A stretch of 41,417 nucleotides of DNA from Desulfocapsaceae bacterium (lineage in GTDB: Bacteria; Desulfobacterota; Desulfobulbia; Desulfobulbales; Desulfocapsaceae), in the NCBI GenBank assembly GCA_028697885.1, contig JAQVER010000027.1:1-41417 (forward strand), read 5' to 3'. The stretch's first letter is position 1. Each line of letters opens with the position of its first letter. The notes under the pieces were generated by a model. The model searched no databases. It had not been told where the DNA came from and worked only from the letters and a program-made list of their open reading frames with translations. The position numbers and the translations under genes are program-made. Below are positions 17,800 through 25,320 of the stretch, piece by piece.

Positions 17800-17852
17800 T
17801 TGATATAAGATAGAACTCTGCGATAAGATCAAAATCTATTCGAAAATAGATT
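17800..17852 (+). promoter_or_regulatory. Candidate promoter and inverted repeat upstream of the DUF39-larE pair
   Basis: TTGATA (17800-17805) and TAAGAT (17824-17829) with an 18-base spacer form a plausible sigma70 promoter. A 7-bp inverted repeat, AATCTAT (17833-17839) and ATAGATT (17846-17852), lies where transcription would begin, a position suited to a repressor. No SAM or SAH riboswitch was recognised in the 70-base leader. Confidence 0.4.
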
Positions 17853-17922
17853 GGTGAAAAAATAATATTTGGTATTTCCACCTGAAACAGCAAAAAGCCA
17901 TTTTCTTGAGAGCGAAACAGAC

Positions 17923-19116
17923 ATGAGCAATATCCAAAAGACATATGAAGAGATTAACGCCAGGATCAGATCTGGTGAAGCAGTGGTTGTGACCGCCGAA
18001 GAGATGGTGGACATAGTTCGGGCCAAGGGACCGGAGCAGGCTGCCCGTGAGGTCGATGTGGTAACTACCGGTACCTTCTCCCCTATGTGTTCCTCCGGTG
18101 CTTTTTTTAATTTTGGCCAGATGACTCCCACCATCAAGGCCTCAAAGGTCTGGTTGAACAAAGTTTCGTGCTATGCCGGTCTTGCGGCAGTCGATGCTTA
18201 TATCGGAGCCACGGAACCGACAGAGGATGACCCGCTGAACAAAATTTATCCCGGCGAATTCCGCTACGGTGGTGGTCATGTGATTGAAGATCTAGTGGCT
18301 GGCAGAAAGGTTTTTCTTGAGGCTAAGGCCTATGGGACAGACTGCTATCTGGCCCGCAAGATGCAAAAGGAAGTGACCCTGGCCGACCTCCCCTATGCCC
18401 TGTTGTGCAATCCGAGAAACGCCTACCAGAATTACAACTGCGCGGTCAATCTCTCCGACAAGACCGTTTACACCTATATGGGTATGCTGAAACCCCATTG
18501 TCGTAATGCCAACTTCTGCAGTGCCGGGGAATTAAGCCCCTTGCTGAACGATCCCCACTACCAGACCATAGGGATGGGAACCAGGATTTTCCTTGGAGGC
18601 GGCATCGGCTATGTCACTTGGCATGGAAGCCAGCATAATCCCAATGTCCCCCGCACCGAAGGAGGCGTGCCCCGCAAGCCAGCCGGTACGATCATGGTAC
18701 AGGGGGACCTGAAACAGATGTCCGCCAAATGGCTGCGCGGGGTCTCTATTATGGGTTATGGCAATACCATGGCCGTTGGCATTGGAATACCAATTCCTAT
18801 CCTGAACAGCAAGATGGCGGCCTACACGGGGGTCTCTGACGCAGAAATCTTTACTCAGGTTGTAGACTATGGTTATGATTATTCTAATGGCATAGCCCGC
18901 AACTATGGTGAGGTCAGTTACGCCCAGCTTAAATCAGGCTCCATTGAGGTAAACGGCAAACAAGTGCCCACCGCCCCCTTGTCCAGTATGGTCAAGGCCA
19001 GGGAAATCGCCGAGACATTGAAAGGATGGATCAGAGATCGCAAATTCCTGCTCAACCAACCGGCCCAGTTATTGCCTGACGCGGACATGATTGGTGGAGA
19101 AGGCTCTAAAAAATAA
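17923..19116 (+). CDS. Homocysteine biosynthesis protein (DUF39/HcyBio family)
   Basis: A 397-residue protein; ATG 17923 is preferred over an upstream TTG because the family starts with this short helix (YEEINARIRSGEAVVVTAEEM). Landmarks are DVVTTGTFSPMCSSGAFFNFG, with the catalytic-type cysteine, NKVSCYAGLAAVDAYIGAT, YGGGHVIEDLVAGR, GTRIFLGGGIGYV and TWHGSQHNP. In methanogens and sulfate reducers this family, working with a NIL/ferredoxin partner (MA1821/MA1822 type), makes homocysteine from aspartate semialdehyde and sulfide, bypassing acyl-homoserine routes. The usual ferredoxin-domain partner is not next to it here; instead the stop overlaps the start of a LarE-like sulfurtransferase gene. 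The family call is strong; the pathway role is inferred. Confidence 0.9.
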   Translation: MSNIQKTYEEINARIRSGEAVVVTAEEMVDIVRAKGPEQAAREVDVVTTGTFSPMCSSGAFFNFGQMTPTIKASKVWLNKVSCYAGLAAVDAYIGATEPTEDDPLNKIYPGEFRYGGGHVIEDLVAGRKVFLEAKAYGTDCYLARKMQKEVTLADLPYALLCNPRNAYQNYNCAVNLSDKTVYTYMGMLKPHCRNANFCSAGELSPLLNDPHYQTIGMGTRIFLGGGIGYVTWHGSQHNPNVPRTEGGVPRKPAGTIMVQGDLKQMSAKWLRGVSIMGYGNTMAVGIGIPIPILNSKMAAYTGVSDAEIFTQVVDYGYDYSNGIARNYGEVSYAQLKSGSIEVNGKQVPTAPLSSMVKAREIAETLKGWIRDRKFLLNQPAQLLPDADMIGGEGSKK

Positions 19117-20065
19117 ACTGAGTCGGCTTCAGGGACTGCTGCACACTTACGGAAGGGCCGCCGTGGCGACGGGCAGGGATGCTCTAATACCACGGGAACC
19201 ACGAATGGTGGGAGTGGCCTTTTCCGGTGGAGTGGATTCCTCCCTGCTTTTGCGGGTGGCTTGCGACACTCTGGGGCCAGAGAATGTGACGGCACTTCAT
19301 GCGGTCTCCTGTCTCATCCCCCTTGCCGACCAGATCAAGGCCGAGGCACTGGTGACCGGTTCGGATGGTCTCCGCTGTTCATATCTGGCTGTGAAGATCC
19401 ATCCACTGCGTTGGCGTGAATTTGTAGCCAACTCAGAACAACGCTGCTATTTCTGTAAAAAGAGAATTTATAGTGCCTTCCAAAGAGAACTGAGGCGAGT
19501 CCCCTTTGGTCCCCTTGGGACGCCTCTAACGGGAACTCACGTTTCTTCCGGGGTGATCCCTGTCGCGCATGAGATTAAGCCATCCTTGGCCTGTACGAGC
19601 AAAACTGGGGATTGCATGCCTTGCTCTATTCTGCTGGATGGCACCAACAGCGATGATCTCCATAAGCATCGGCCAGGTTTGCAGGCTGTTCGGGAGCTAT
19701 TGGTAAAGACTCCCCTGGCCGAGGCTCAGCTCAACAAAAAGGATATCCGCCTTCTAGCCCGGCACGTGGGGCTGACAAATTGGAATCAGCCCTCAAATTC
19801 CTGCCTTGCCACCCGGATACCAGTTGATCAAAAAATCACTATGCCTTTACTGAGGCGAATTGAGCTAGCCGAACATTTCCTTCAGGAAAAGGGTTTTCTG
19901 GGGTGCCGGGTAAAACCTGGTCAAGATTCTATTGTGATACAAGTTCTGCATAGTGATCTTCAGAAGATGGAAGTACTCTCTTTACGCTTTGAAATGATTC
20001 GATTCTTAGAGGACCTCGGCTTTACCGAGGTTCCTCTGGAAATTCAAGGGCACAAGAAGAGTTAA
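19091..20065 (+). CDS. LarE-like ATP-dependent sulfur transferase (PP-loop) with extra cysteine insertion
   Basis: A 324-residue PP-loop protein. The start is uncertain: TTG 19091 or GTG 19094, both inside the end of the DUF39 gene (overlap of 26 or 23 bp). VAFSGGVDSSLLLRVA is the ATP-pyrophosphatase loop (about 42-57). RCYFCKKR gives Cys119/Cys122. LDGTNSDDLHKHRPGLQAVREL, TPLAEAQLNKKDIRLLARHVGL and NSCLATRIP (Cys238) are LarE family signatures. LarE donates sulfur to the nickel-pincer cofactor of lactate racemase-type enzymes; some members hold a 4Fe-4S cluster with three cysteines of the kind seen here (119, 122, 238). Unusually, about 40 residues (135-178), ending CTSKTGDCMPC, are inserted before the LDGTN motif. 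No LarB, LarC or LarA is in the window. Confidence 0.8.
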   Translation: MVEKALKNKLSRLQGLLHTYGRAAVATGRDALIPREPRMVGVAFSGGVDSSLLLRVACDTLGPENVTALHAVSCLIPLADQIKAEALVTGSDGLRCSYLAVKIHPLRWREFVANSEQRCYFCKKRIYSAFQRELRRVPFGPLGTPLTGTHVSSGVIPVAHEIKPSLACTSKTGDCMPCSILLDGTNSDDLHKHRPGLQAVRELLVKTPLAEAQLNKKDIRLLARHVGLTNWNQPSNSCLATRIPVDQKITMPLLRRIELAEHFLQEKGFLGCRVKPGQDSIVIQVLHSDLQKMEVLSLRFEMIRFLEDLGFTEVPLEIQGHKKS

Positions 20066-20323
20066 TAATTTTATCTGAGGAGCATTCATTTTTTCTTGAT
20101 TCATCATCTGGATTCATATATGATATTTTTTAATATCTGAATCGTTACAGCTTGATTTTAAAGGAGTGTAGAAAAGTCAGTAGTTAAAAAAATTGCTAAA
20201 AAATGCTCTTTTTCTTTTGACAATTCGAAATGCTTCTATTAAAGCACTATCAAGTATTGGGAGGAAGGGGAACGATACTATCAGCCCCTGAAGGTAAAGA
20301 ATGTTTTTTTCCGGGAGGAATCC

Positions 20324-20596
20324 ATGAACAAGAAGGAATTAGTTGAAAGTATTGCAGGGGCCGCCGACATCAGTAAAGCAGCAGCAGAAAAAGCATTGAA
20401 TGGAACACTTGCTGCTATTGCAGATGCCTTAAAGAAAAATGACAAAGTTACCCTTGTAGGTTTCGGTACTTTTTCAGTTTCCAAGCGTGAAGCACGTACT
20501 GGCAGAAATCCTCAATCTGGAAAAACCATCAAGATTCCAGCCAAGAATGTTGCTAAATTCAAGGCAGGATCCAAGCTTTCCGAAGCTATAAATTAA
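20324..20596 (+). CDS. HU/IHF family nucleoid-associated DNA-binding protein
   Basis: A 90-residue histone-like protein of standard HU length. MNKKELVESIAGAADISKAAAEKAL is the dimerising helix-turn-helix start. VTLVGFGTFSVSKREARTGRNPQSGKTIKIPAKNV covers the beta arm with the conserved GFGxF, R-x-GRNP and K(I)PAxxV segments that clasp DNA in the minor groove. GGGAGGAATCC before the ATG is a strong ribosome site, fitting a highly expressed protein. The intergenic region before it (20066-20323) is AT-rich. A TTGACA at 20217-20222 is a possible -35 box, but no convincing -10 is at the right distance. A terminator hairpin follows at 20701. Confidence 0.95.
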   Translation: MNKKELVESIAGAADISKAAAEKALNGTLAAIADALKKNDKVTLVGFGTFSVSKREARTGRNPQSGKTIKIPAKNVAKFKAGSKLSEAIN

Positions 20597-20700
20597 TTTT
20601 ATACAATCAATACATGTTCCATCTGACTGATTATAGGACATAGTTCAGAGAACTGTCAGGTGTAAACGAATATCGTTTTCCGCATGATATGTTGGAAAAA

Positions 20701-20733
20701 GCCGTACAGTAATAACTGTACGGCTTTTTTTTT
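20701..20733 (+). terminator. Strong intrinsic terminator between HU and cbiD
   Basis: GCCGTACAGT (20701-20710) and ACTGTACGGC (20715-20724) form a perfect 10-bp stem with an AATA loop, followed by nine T (20725-20733). It ends only 26 bp before the cbiD ATG, so it lies inside any cbi leader transcribed from upstream. Confidence 0.93.
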
Positions 20734-20759
20734 GAGCGAAATGCCATGAGTTTCACTGG

Positions 20760-21866
20760 ATGAAAAGATTACGGTCAGGATACACTACCGGGGCCTGTGC
20801 AGCAGCTGCTGCTAAAGCGGCCACCCTCATGCTGAGCACTGGATTTAGCCAAAATCAGGCTACCATCCCCTTCCCAGATGGTTCGCGGGTCACTTTTCAG
20901 CTCTGCGCCTGTCAGTGGCAAGACCTGGCTCACACTACAGCCTGTGCAGCAGTTATTAAAGATGCAGGTGATGACCCGGATGTAACCAACAAGGCAAGGA
21001 TTGAGGCTGTTGTCAGATTCGCCACAGCCGATGAGGTGCAAAATGATCAGATCATTATTGCCGGTGGCACCGGTATTGGTACTGTAACCAAACCCGGGCT
21101 GTCAATTCCAGTTGGCGAACCCGCAATAAATCCAATTCCGAGAAAAATGATCAGGGAGGCAGCGACAGAGGCCCTTTCCCTCTCTGACCCTACTGCCAAC
21201 CGCCCTCTGGTCGTCACCATCTCCATCCCTAACGGTGCGGAACTGGCGGAAAAGACTTTGAACCATCGGCTGGGGATCATTGGAGGCCTCTCTATTCTCG
21301 GGACAACCGGAATTGTCCGACCCATTTCGGCTGAGGCGTGGACTGCCACCATCAGCACCTCAATGGATGTTGCCCGTGAAGCAGGGGTTGAGACAATCGT
21401 TCTCTCCACCGGCCGGACATCCGAATCTACGGTGCAACAACAACTACGCCTGCCGGACGAGGCCTATGTGATGATGGGTGACTACCTCCAATTTTCACTT
21501 GAAGATGCTGGAAAACATGGTTTCTCCGCCATCCATCTGGCCGCCATGTGGGCCAAGGTATTGAAAGGAGCCATGCGCATCCCCCAGACCCATGTCCGCC
21601 ATGGTGCCCTGGAAATTGAAAACGCCATCTCCTTTCTTGAGGCCATGGGAACTGCACCTGCCATCCTGCAAGGACTTGCCGGGTCAAATACCGCTCGCGA
21701 GATCTATGAACGGCTGGTCGCCATGAATGCCCATGACACTATCAGAAAGGTCTGCTGCGCTGCCCGGGATTACTGTCAGGATGTATCCGGTCTGCCAGTC
21801 ACTGTGTATCTCGTGCACAGCTCCCGACAAATTGTCGAATCAATACCGGGTAACCTGCCAAAATGA
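20760..21866 (+). CDS. cbiD: Cobalt-precorrin-5B C(1)-methyltransferase CbiD
   Basis: A 368-residue enzyme of the anaerobic (early cobalt) cobalamin route, methylating C1 of the ring after extrusion steps. RSGYTTGACAAAAAKAA is the diagnostic N-terminus of CbiD. DAGDDPDVTNKARIEA, GGTGIGTVTKPGLSIPVGEPAINPIPRKMI and GIIGGLSILGTTGIVRPIS are further family blocks. No good Shine-Dalgarno precedes ATG 20760; a five-codon frame (ATG 20746 to TGA 20761-20763) ends overlapping the start, which may couple translation. The stop overlaps the cbiET start (ATGA, 21863-21866). CbiD is specific to the anaerobic pathway, as expected for this organism. Confidence 0.95.
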   Translation: MKRLRSGYTTGACAAAAAKAATLMLSTGFSQNQATIPFPDGSRVTFQLCACQWQDLAHTTACAAVIKDAGDDPDVTNKARIEAVVRFATADEVQNDQIIIAGGTGIGTVTKPGLSIPVGEPAINPIPRKMIREAATEALSLSDPTANRPLVVTISIPNGAELAEKTLNHRLGIIGGLSILGTTGIVRPISAEAWTATISTSMDVAREAGVETIVLSTGRTSESTVQQQLRLPDEAYVMMGDYLQFSLEDAGKHGFSAIHLAAMWAKVLKGAMRIPQTHVRHGALEIENAISFLEAMGTAPAILQGLAGSNTAREIYERLVAMNAHDTIRKVCCAARDYCQDVSGLPVTVYLVHSSRQIVESIPGNLPK

Positions 21867-23161
21867 GTCAGACAAGAATACATCTGATCGGGGTAGAGAG
21901 TGGTGAGCAGATTTCCGAGAAGCTCATTGCTCTCCTGCAAAACTGCCGAGTCCTGGTTCTCTCAAAACGACACCGAACCATGCTTTCTTCCATCCTGGAC
22001 CAGCAAGCAGTAAAACGCCTTATCCCCATTGCCCCGGTTAAGGAGGCGCTCGCTCAGGTGGCACTCGAATTAATACATGGCGATGTGGCGATTCTTGCCT
22101 CCGGCGATCCCTTTTTTTTTGGGATTGGCCGCACCCTGCTTCAGCTTTTTGGACCTGACCGTATCATGGTCTATCCAGCACGTTCATCCATGCAGATCGC
22201 ATTTTCCCGCTTCAAGATCCCCTGGGATGACGCCAGATTCCTTTCCCTGCATGGACGTGAGACAGACAACCTTGCATCTAGCATCCTCATCCACGACAAA
22301 GTCTTCCTCTTTACCGATTACAGGCTCAGCCCTGATCTGATTGCACATTCCCTGCTGGCTGAATGCGGCAAAGCGATCGATACCGAATATAGGGTTCATG
22401 TGGCAGAAAACCTGGGGATGGACAATGAACGTCTACACACTGGCACCCTCAGTGAGATCGCTGTGCGCAGTTTTTCCCCACTCAATGTGATGATCCTGCT
22501 CAAGACCTCGCCTACATCCACGATCCCCCCTTTTGGTCTGTCGGAAAACGAAATTGCGCACAGCCGTGGCCTGATCACCAAAAACGAGGTAAGGGCAGCC
22601 AGTCTGCATGCCCTGCGATTGCCGCGACACGGAGTATTCTGGGACGTGGGTGCCGGTTCAGGAGCAGTCGGTCTTGAGGCGGCACGTCTTTTTCCTGAGC
22701 TACAGGTTTTTGCCGTTGAACGGGATGATGATCAGATTGGCAATATTCAACAAAACCGTGAGCTATTTCAGACCTGGAATCTTCAGGTCTTCCATGGCAG
22801 TGCTCCTGATACCCTGGCAGCTCTGCCGGCCCCTGATCGGGTCTTTATCGGTGGCAGCGGAGGGCAGCTCCGGGCCATTATTGAACATACAGCAGGAAGG
22901 TTGAACCCAGGGGGGAGGATTGTGGTCAATGCTGTTTTAGAAAAAACGGCCGTGAATGCACCTGCATTTCTCCATAAACAGGGGCTGACGGTAAGCCTCA
23001 GTGAGATCAGTGTCACACGGCGCCCCTATCCGCCGGTCACGGACGCTTCGCAGGAAGCACCCTTGGGGTGGGCAGAGCGGCCTGAGCAAGGAGATCAAAC
23101 CTTGCATCCTATTACTATTATTGTCGGCCAGAAACAAACAGGCCCAGGAGAAAACAAATGA
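21863..23161 (+). CDS. cbiET: Fused cobalt-precorrin-7 C5- and C15-methyltransferase / decarboxylase CbiET
   Basis: A 432-residue fusion. Residues about 1-205 are CbiE, a tetrapyrrole methylase (IHLIGVESG start, VAILASGDPFFFGIGRTLL with the conserved GDP loop), methylating C5. Residues about 220-405 are CbiT, a class I SAM methyltransferase (VFWDVGAGSGAVGLEAARLFP, VFAVERD, RVFIGGSGG), methylating C15 with decarboxylation of the C12 acetate. The fusion order is the same as in CobL-type enzymes. A run of eight T at 22109-22116 encodes part of DPFFFG. It overlaps cbiD and cbiF by ATGA at both ends, so the three are translated as a coupled block. Confidence 0.95.
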   Translation: MSQTRIHLIGVESGEQISEKLIALLQNCRVLVLSKRHRTMLSSILDQQAVKRLIPIAPVKEALAQVALELIHGDVAILASGDPFFFGIGRTLLQLFGPDRIMVYPARSSMQIAFSRFKIPWDDARFLSLHGRETDNLASSILIHDKVFLFTDYRLSPDLIAHSLLAECGKAIDTEYRVHVAENLGMDNERLHTGTLSEIAVRSFSPLNVMILLKTSPTSTIPPFGLSENEIAHSRGLITKNEVRAASLHALRLPRHGVFWDVGAGSGAVGLEAARLFPELQVFAVERDDDQIGNIQQNRELFQTWNLQVFHGSAPDTLAALPAPDRVFIGGSGGQLRAIIEHTAGRLNPGGRIVVNAVLEKTAVNAPAFLHKQGLTVSLSEISVTRRPYPPVTDASQEAPLGWAERPEQGDQTLHPITIIVGQKQTGPGENK

Positions 23162-23982
23162 GTGAATCTGATCGCTCCGTTACCGCCACCACTGGCTCCC
23201 CCACCCTTAGGAAGTCCCTGACCAGCCAGCCAATAGCCTTTGTCGGGGCAGGCCCAGGGGACGTTGAATTGATCACCGTAAAGGGCAGGCGACTGCTTGA
23301 TCATGCCGATTGTATCGTCTATGCCGGCAGCCTGGTTAATCCTGCCATTCTGGCTGGCTGCAAGGCCCGAATCCATGATTCTGCCGGGATGAACCTGGAA
23401 GAGATTATCGAGATAATGGCAAACGCCTGGCACAATGGTCAATCCGTTGTCCGCCTCCATACCGGCGACCCTTCCATCTTCGGGGCCATCAAGGAACAGA
23501 TGCAGCGACTGGACGCCATCGGCATTTCCTATATGGTGGTGCCGGGTGTCAGCTCTGCCTTTGGTGCTGCCGCCGCCTTAAAAGCTGAACTGACCCTGCC
23601 GGAGATCGCCCAGACGGTCATTATCACCCGCCAGGAAGGCAGGACTCCGGTGCCGGATCTGGAAAAGCTGCGCCTTCTGGCAGCCCACCAGACTACCATG
23701 CTCATCTTTCTTTCCGTATCGATGATTGAGACTGTCGTGCTTGAACTGCTGGCCGGCGGCTACAATGAAAGCACCCCGGTGGCCGTGGTTGAGAAGGCAA
23801 CCTGGGACAGTGAACAGATCATCCTGGGAACCCTTGCCGATATCGCCCTCAAGATTCGTGAGGCCGGTATCTGCAAGACTGCACTCATCTGTGTGGGCAG
23901 GGTCTTTGCTGATCTGCCGCTTGCAGCTGTTTCAAAACTTTATGACAAGGATTTCAGCCATGGCAGTCGCGCAGCAGCATGA
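23158..23982 (+). CDS. cbiF: Cobalt-precorrin-4 C(11)-methyltransferase CbiF
   Basis: A 274-residue SAM-dependent tetrapyrrole methylase acting at C11 before ring contraction products proceed to CbiG/CbiD steps. After an unconserved 24-residue lead, IAFVGAGPGDVELITVKGRRLL is the methylase N-terminal motif. CIVYAGSLVNPAIL is specific to the CbiF/CobM branch. VVRLHTGDPSIFGAIKEQM is the GDP loop, and VVPGVSSAFGAAAALKAELTLPEIAQTVIITR is the substrate-side block typical of CbiF. It starts in the cbiET stop codon and its last 23 bp overlap the cobA start. Confidence 0.95.
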   Translation: MSESDRSVTATTGSPTLRKSLTSQPIAFVGAGPGDVELITVKGRRLLDHADCIVYAGSLVNPAILAGCKARIHDSAGMNLEEIIEIMANAWHNGQSVVRLHTGDPSIFGAIKEQMQRLDAIGISYMVVPGVSSAFGAAAALKAELTLPEIAQTVIITRQEGRTPVPDLEKLRLLAAHQTTMLIFLSVSMIETVVLELLAGGYNESTPVAVVEKATWDSEQIILGTLADIALKIREAGICKTALICVGRVFADLPLAAVSKLYDKDFSHGSRAAA

Positions 23983-24514
23983 GGGAAATGACTCCACCAA
24001 GGGACTGATCGCCGTTTTCACCGGCAACGGTAAAGGCAAAACCACAGCAGCGCTTGGCCTTGCCTTCAGGGCTCTGGGGCATAATCATCGGGTTTCGATC
24101 ATCCAGTTCATCAAAGGCAGCTGGAAATACGGCGAACTTGAGGCGGCCAGGATATTTAAACCCCTGCTCGATTTCCATGTGATGGGCCGGGGGTTCACCT
24201 GGAAGTCCGATGATCTGGAAAAAGACAAGGCCGCGGCCAGGGAGGCCTGGAAGTTTGCCGTGCACACCATTCGGGAAAACAGACACGAACTGGTTATCCT
24301 TGACGAGCTCACCTATCTTTCCCATTATAAGATTATTGATGAAGAGGAGATCCTTGCCGTTCTGCGCACCAAACCCCCTGCCATGCATATTGCCATTACC
24401 GGACGTTATGCCTCTGAGGCCCTGATCAACCTTGCCGACCTGGTCACCGAAATGCGCGAAATCAAGCATCCATACCAGAATGGGGTCAAGGCGCAACGAG
24501 GGATGGAATTTTGA
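23960..24514 (+). CDS. cobA: Cob(I)yrinic acid a,c-diamide adenosyltransferase (CobA/BtuR type)
   Basis: A 184-residue ATP:corrinoid adenosyltransferase that attaches the 5'-deoxyadenosyl group to reduced corrinoids. I chose ATG 23960, which gives a normal-length protein; the open frame extending upstream to 23726 reads through cbiF and is a shadow there. IAVFTGNGKGKTTAALGLAFRALG is the P-loop (GNGKGKT). VSIIQFIKGSWKYGE and FHVMGRGFTW are corrinoid/ATP-site segments, and ELVILDELTYLSHYKII is the Walker-B-like motif. ITGRYASEALINLADLVTEMREIKHPYQNGVKAQRGMEF is the family C-terminus. It closes the cobalamin operon. No B12 riboswitch was recognised upstream of the operon. Confidence 0.93.
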   Translation: MAVAQQHEGNDSTKGLIAVFTGNGKGKTTAALGLAFRALGHNHRVSIIQFIKGSWKYGELEAARIFKPLLDFHVMGRGFTWKSDDLEKDKAAAREAWKFAVHTIRENRHELVILDELTYLSHYKIIDEEEILAVLRTKPPAMHIAITGRYASEALINLADLVTEMREIKHPYQNGVKAQRGMEF

Positions 24515-24550
24515 CAGGACACAGACAAGATATCACTCACCTTCCTGATA

Positions 24551-24579
24551 TTGACACCTGAGCTGCACAGCAGTAAGAT
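24551..24579 (+). promoter_or_regulatory. Consensus-like sigma70 promoter for the FmdE-family gene
   Basis: TTGACA (24551-24556) and TAAGAT (24574-24579) with the ideal 17-base spacer. The leader then carries a small inverted repeat, ATCAGT (24590-24595) and ACTGAT (24604-24609). This suggests the next gene is transcribed separately from the cobalamin operon, whose last stop is 36 bp upstream of the -35 box. Confidence 0.65.
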
Positions 24580-24645
24580 AAACGCTTTCATCAGTCTATT
24601 TTTACTGATACTATCCCCACTTTTTTCATGTCAGGGAGAAAAAAT

Positions 24646-25236
24646 ATGGAATCATTTGATGTATTACTTGAAATATCAACCAAGATTCATGGCCATATCT
24701 GTGCCGGTCAGGTGATCGGGGTGCGGATGTCCATGATCGGCCTTGAGGCCATTGGCATTCAGGACCCCAAGGGATTGGATCGAAAAAAGCTCTACGTCCT
24801 GGTTGAGATCGATCGTTGCGCCACCGATGCCATCCAGTCAGTCACCGGATGCAGCCTGGGAAAACGGTCCATGCGCTGGATTGATTATGGGATCATGGCG
24901 GCCACCTTTGTCAACCTTGACACGGGCAAGGCGGTACGGATTGTTGCCCGCGAAGAATCAAGAGAGCTCTCTAAAAAATATTGTCCTGAAATCGAGAACA
25001 AATACGCACGGCAGCTGGATGCCTACCGGGTCATGCCCCAGGAGGAACTCTTTACCATAGAGGAAGTAACGGTAAACATTCCGGAGCAGGATATGCCGGG
25101 ACGTCCTCTGAAACGAATCCAATGCCAATCATGCGGCGACTGGGTTCAGGATTGCCGCGATGTGGAACAGGATGGTAAATTACTATGCCGAGGCTGTGCC
25201 CATGGGAAATATTATACTAAAAAAATTAAGGTGTGA
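24646..25236 (+). CDS. FmdE-family protein with C-terminal zinc ribbon
   Basis: A 196-residue protein; ATG 24646 has CAGGGAGAA just upstream and is preferred to the ATG at 24628. HGHICAGQVIGVRMSMIGLEAIG and VEIDRCATDAIQSVTGCSLGKRSM are hallmarks of the FmdE/FwdE domain, with histidine/cysteine residues that bind a metal. The C-terminus has CQSCGDWVQDC and LLCRGCAHG, a four-cysteine zinc ribbon. FmdE was named from the molybdenum formylmethanofuran dehydrogenase operon, but stand-alone forms are common in sulfate reducers that lack that enzyme, and their role is unknown. A link with molybdenum or tungsten enzymes is possible and is not shown by its neighbours here. Confidence 0.85.
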   Translation: MESFDVLLEISTKIHGHICAGQVIGVRMSMIGLEAIGIQDPKGLDRKKLYVLVEIDRCATDAIQSVTGCSLGKRSMRWIDYGIMAATFVNLDTGKAVRIVAREESRELSKKYCPEIENKYARQLDAYRVMPQEELFTIEEVTVNIPEQDMPGRPLKRIQCQSCGDWVQDCRDVEQDGKLLCRGCAHGKYYTKKIKV

Positions 25237-25320
25237 GTAGCGAGTGTTTACTTCATCCTTATCATCCACTACTTATTACGTTCTATTATCTACTCACAAC
25301 TTACTGTTCTCCACTCCATC

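Noticed and set aside
20597..20759. Cobalamin riboswitch before cbiD
   Set aside because: No B12-box or core segments were found; only the HU terminator hairpin is visible.
22109..22116. Run of eight T in cbiET as a programmed frameshift site
   Set aside because: The frame is intact through the run and encodes the conserved GDPFFFGIG motif, so no frameshift is needed.
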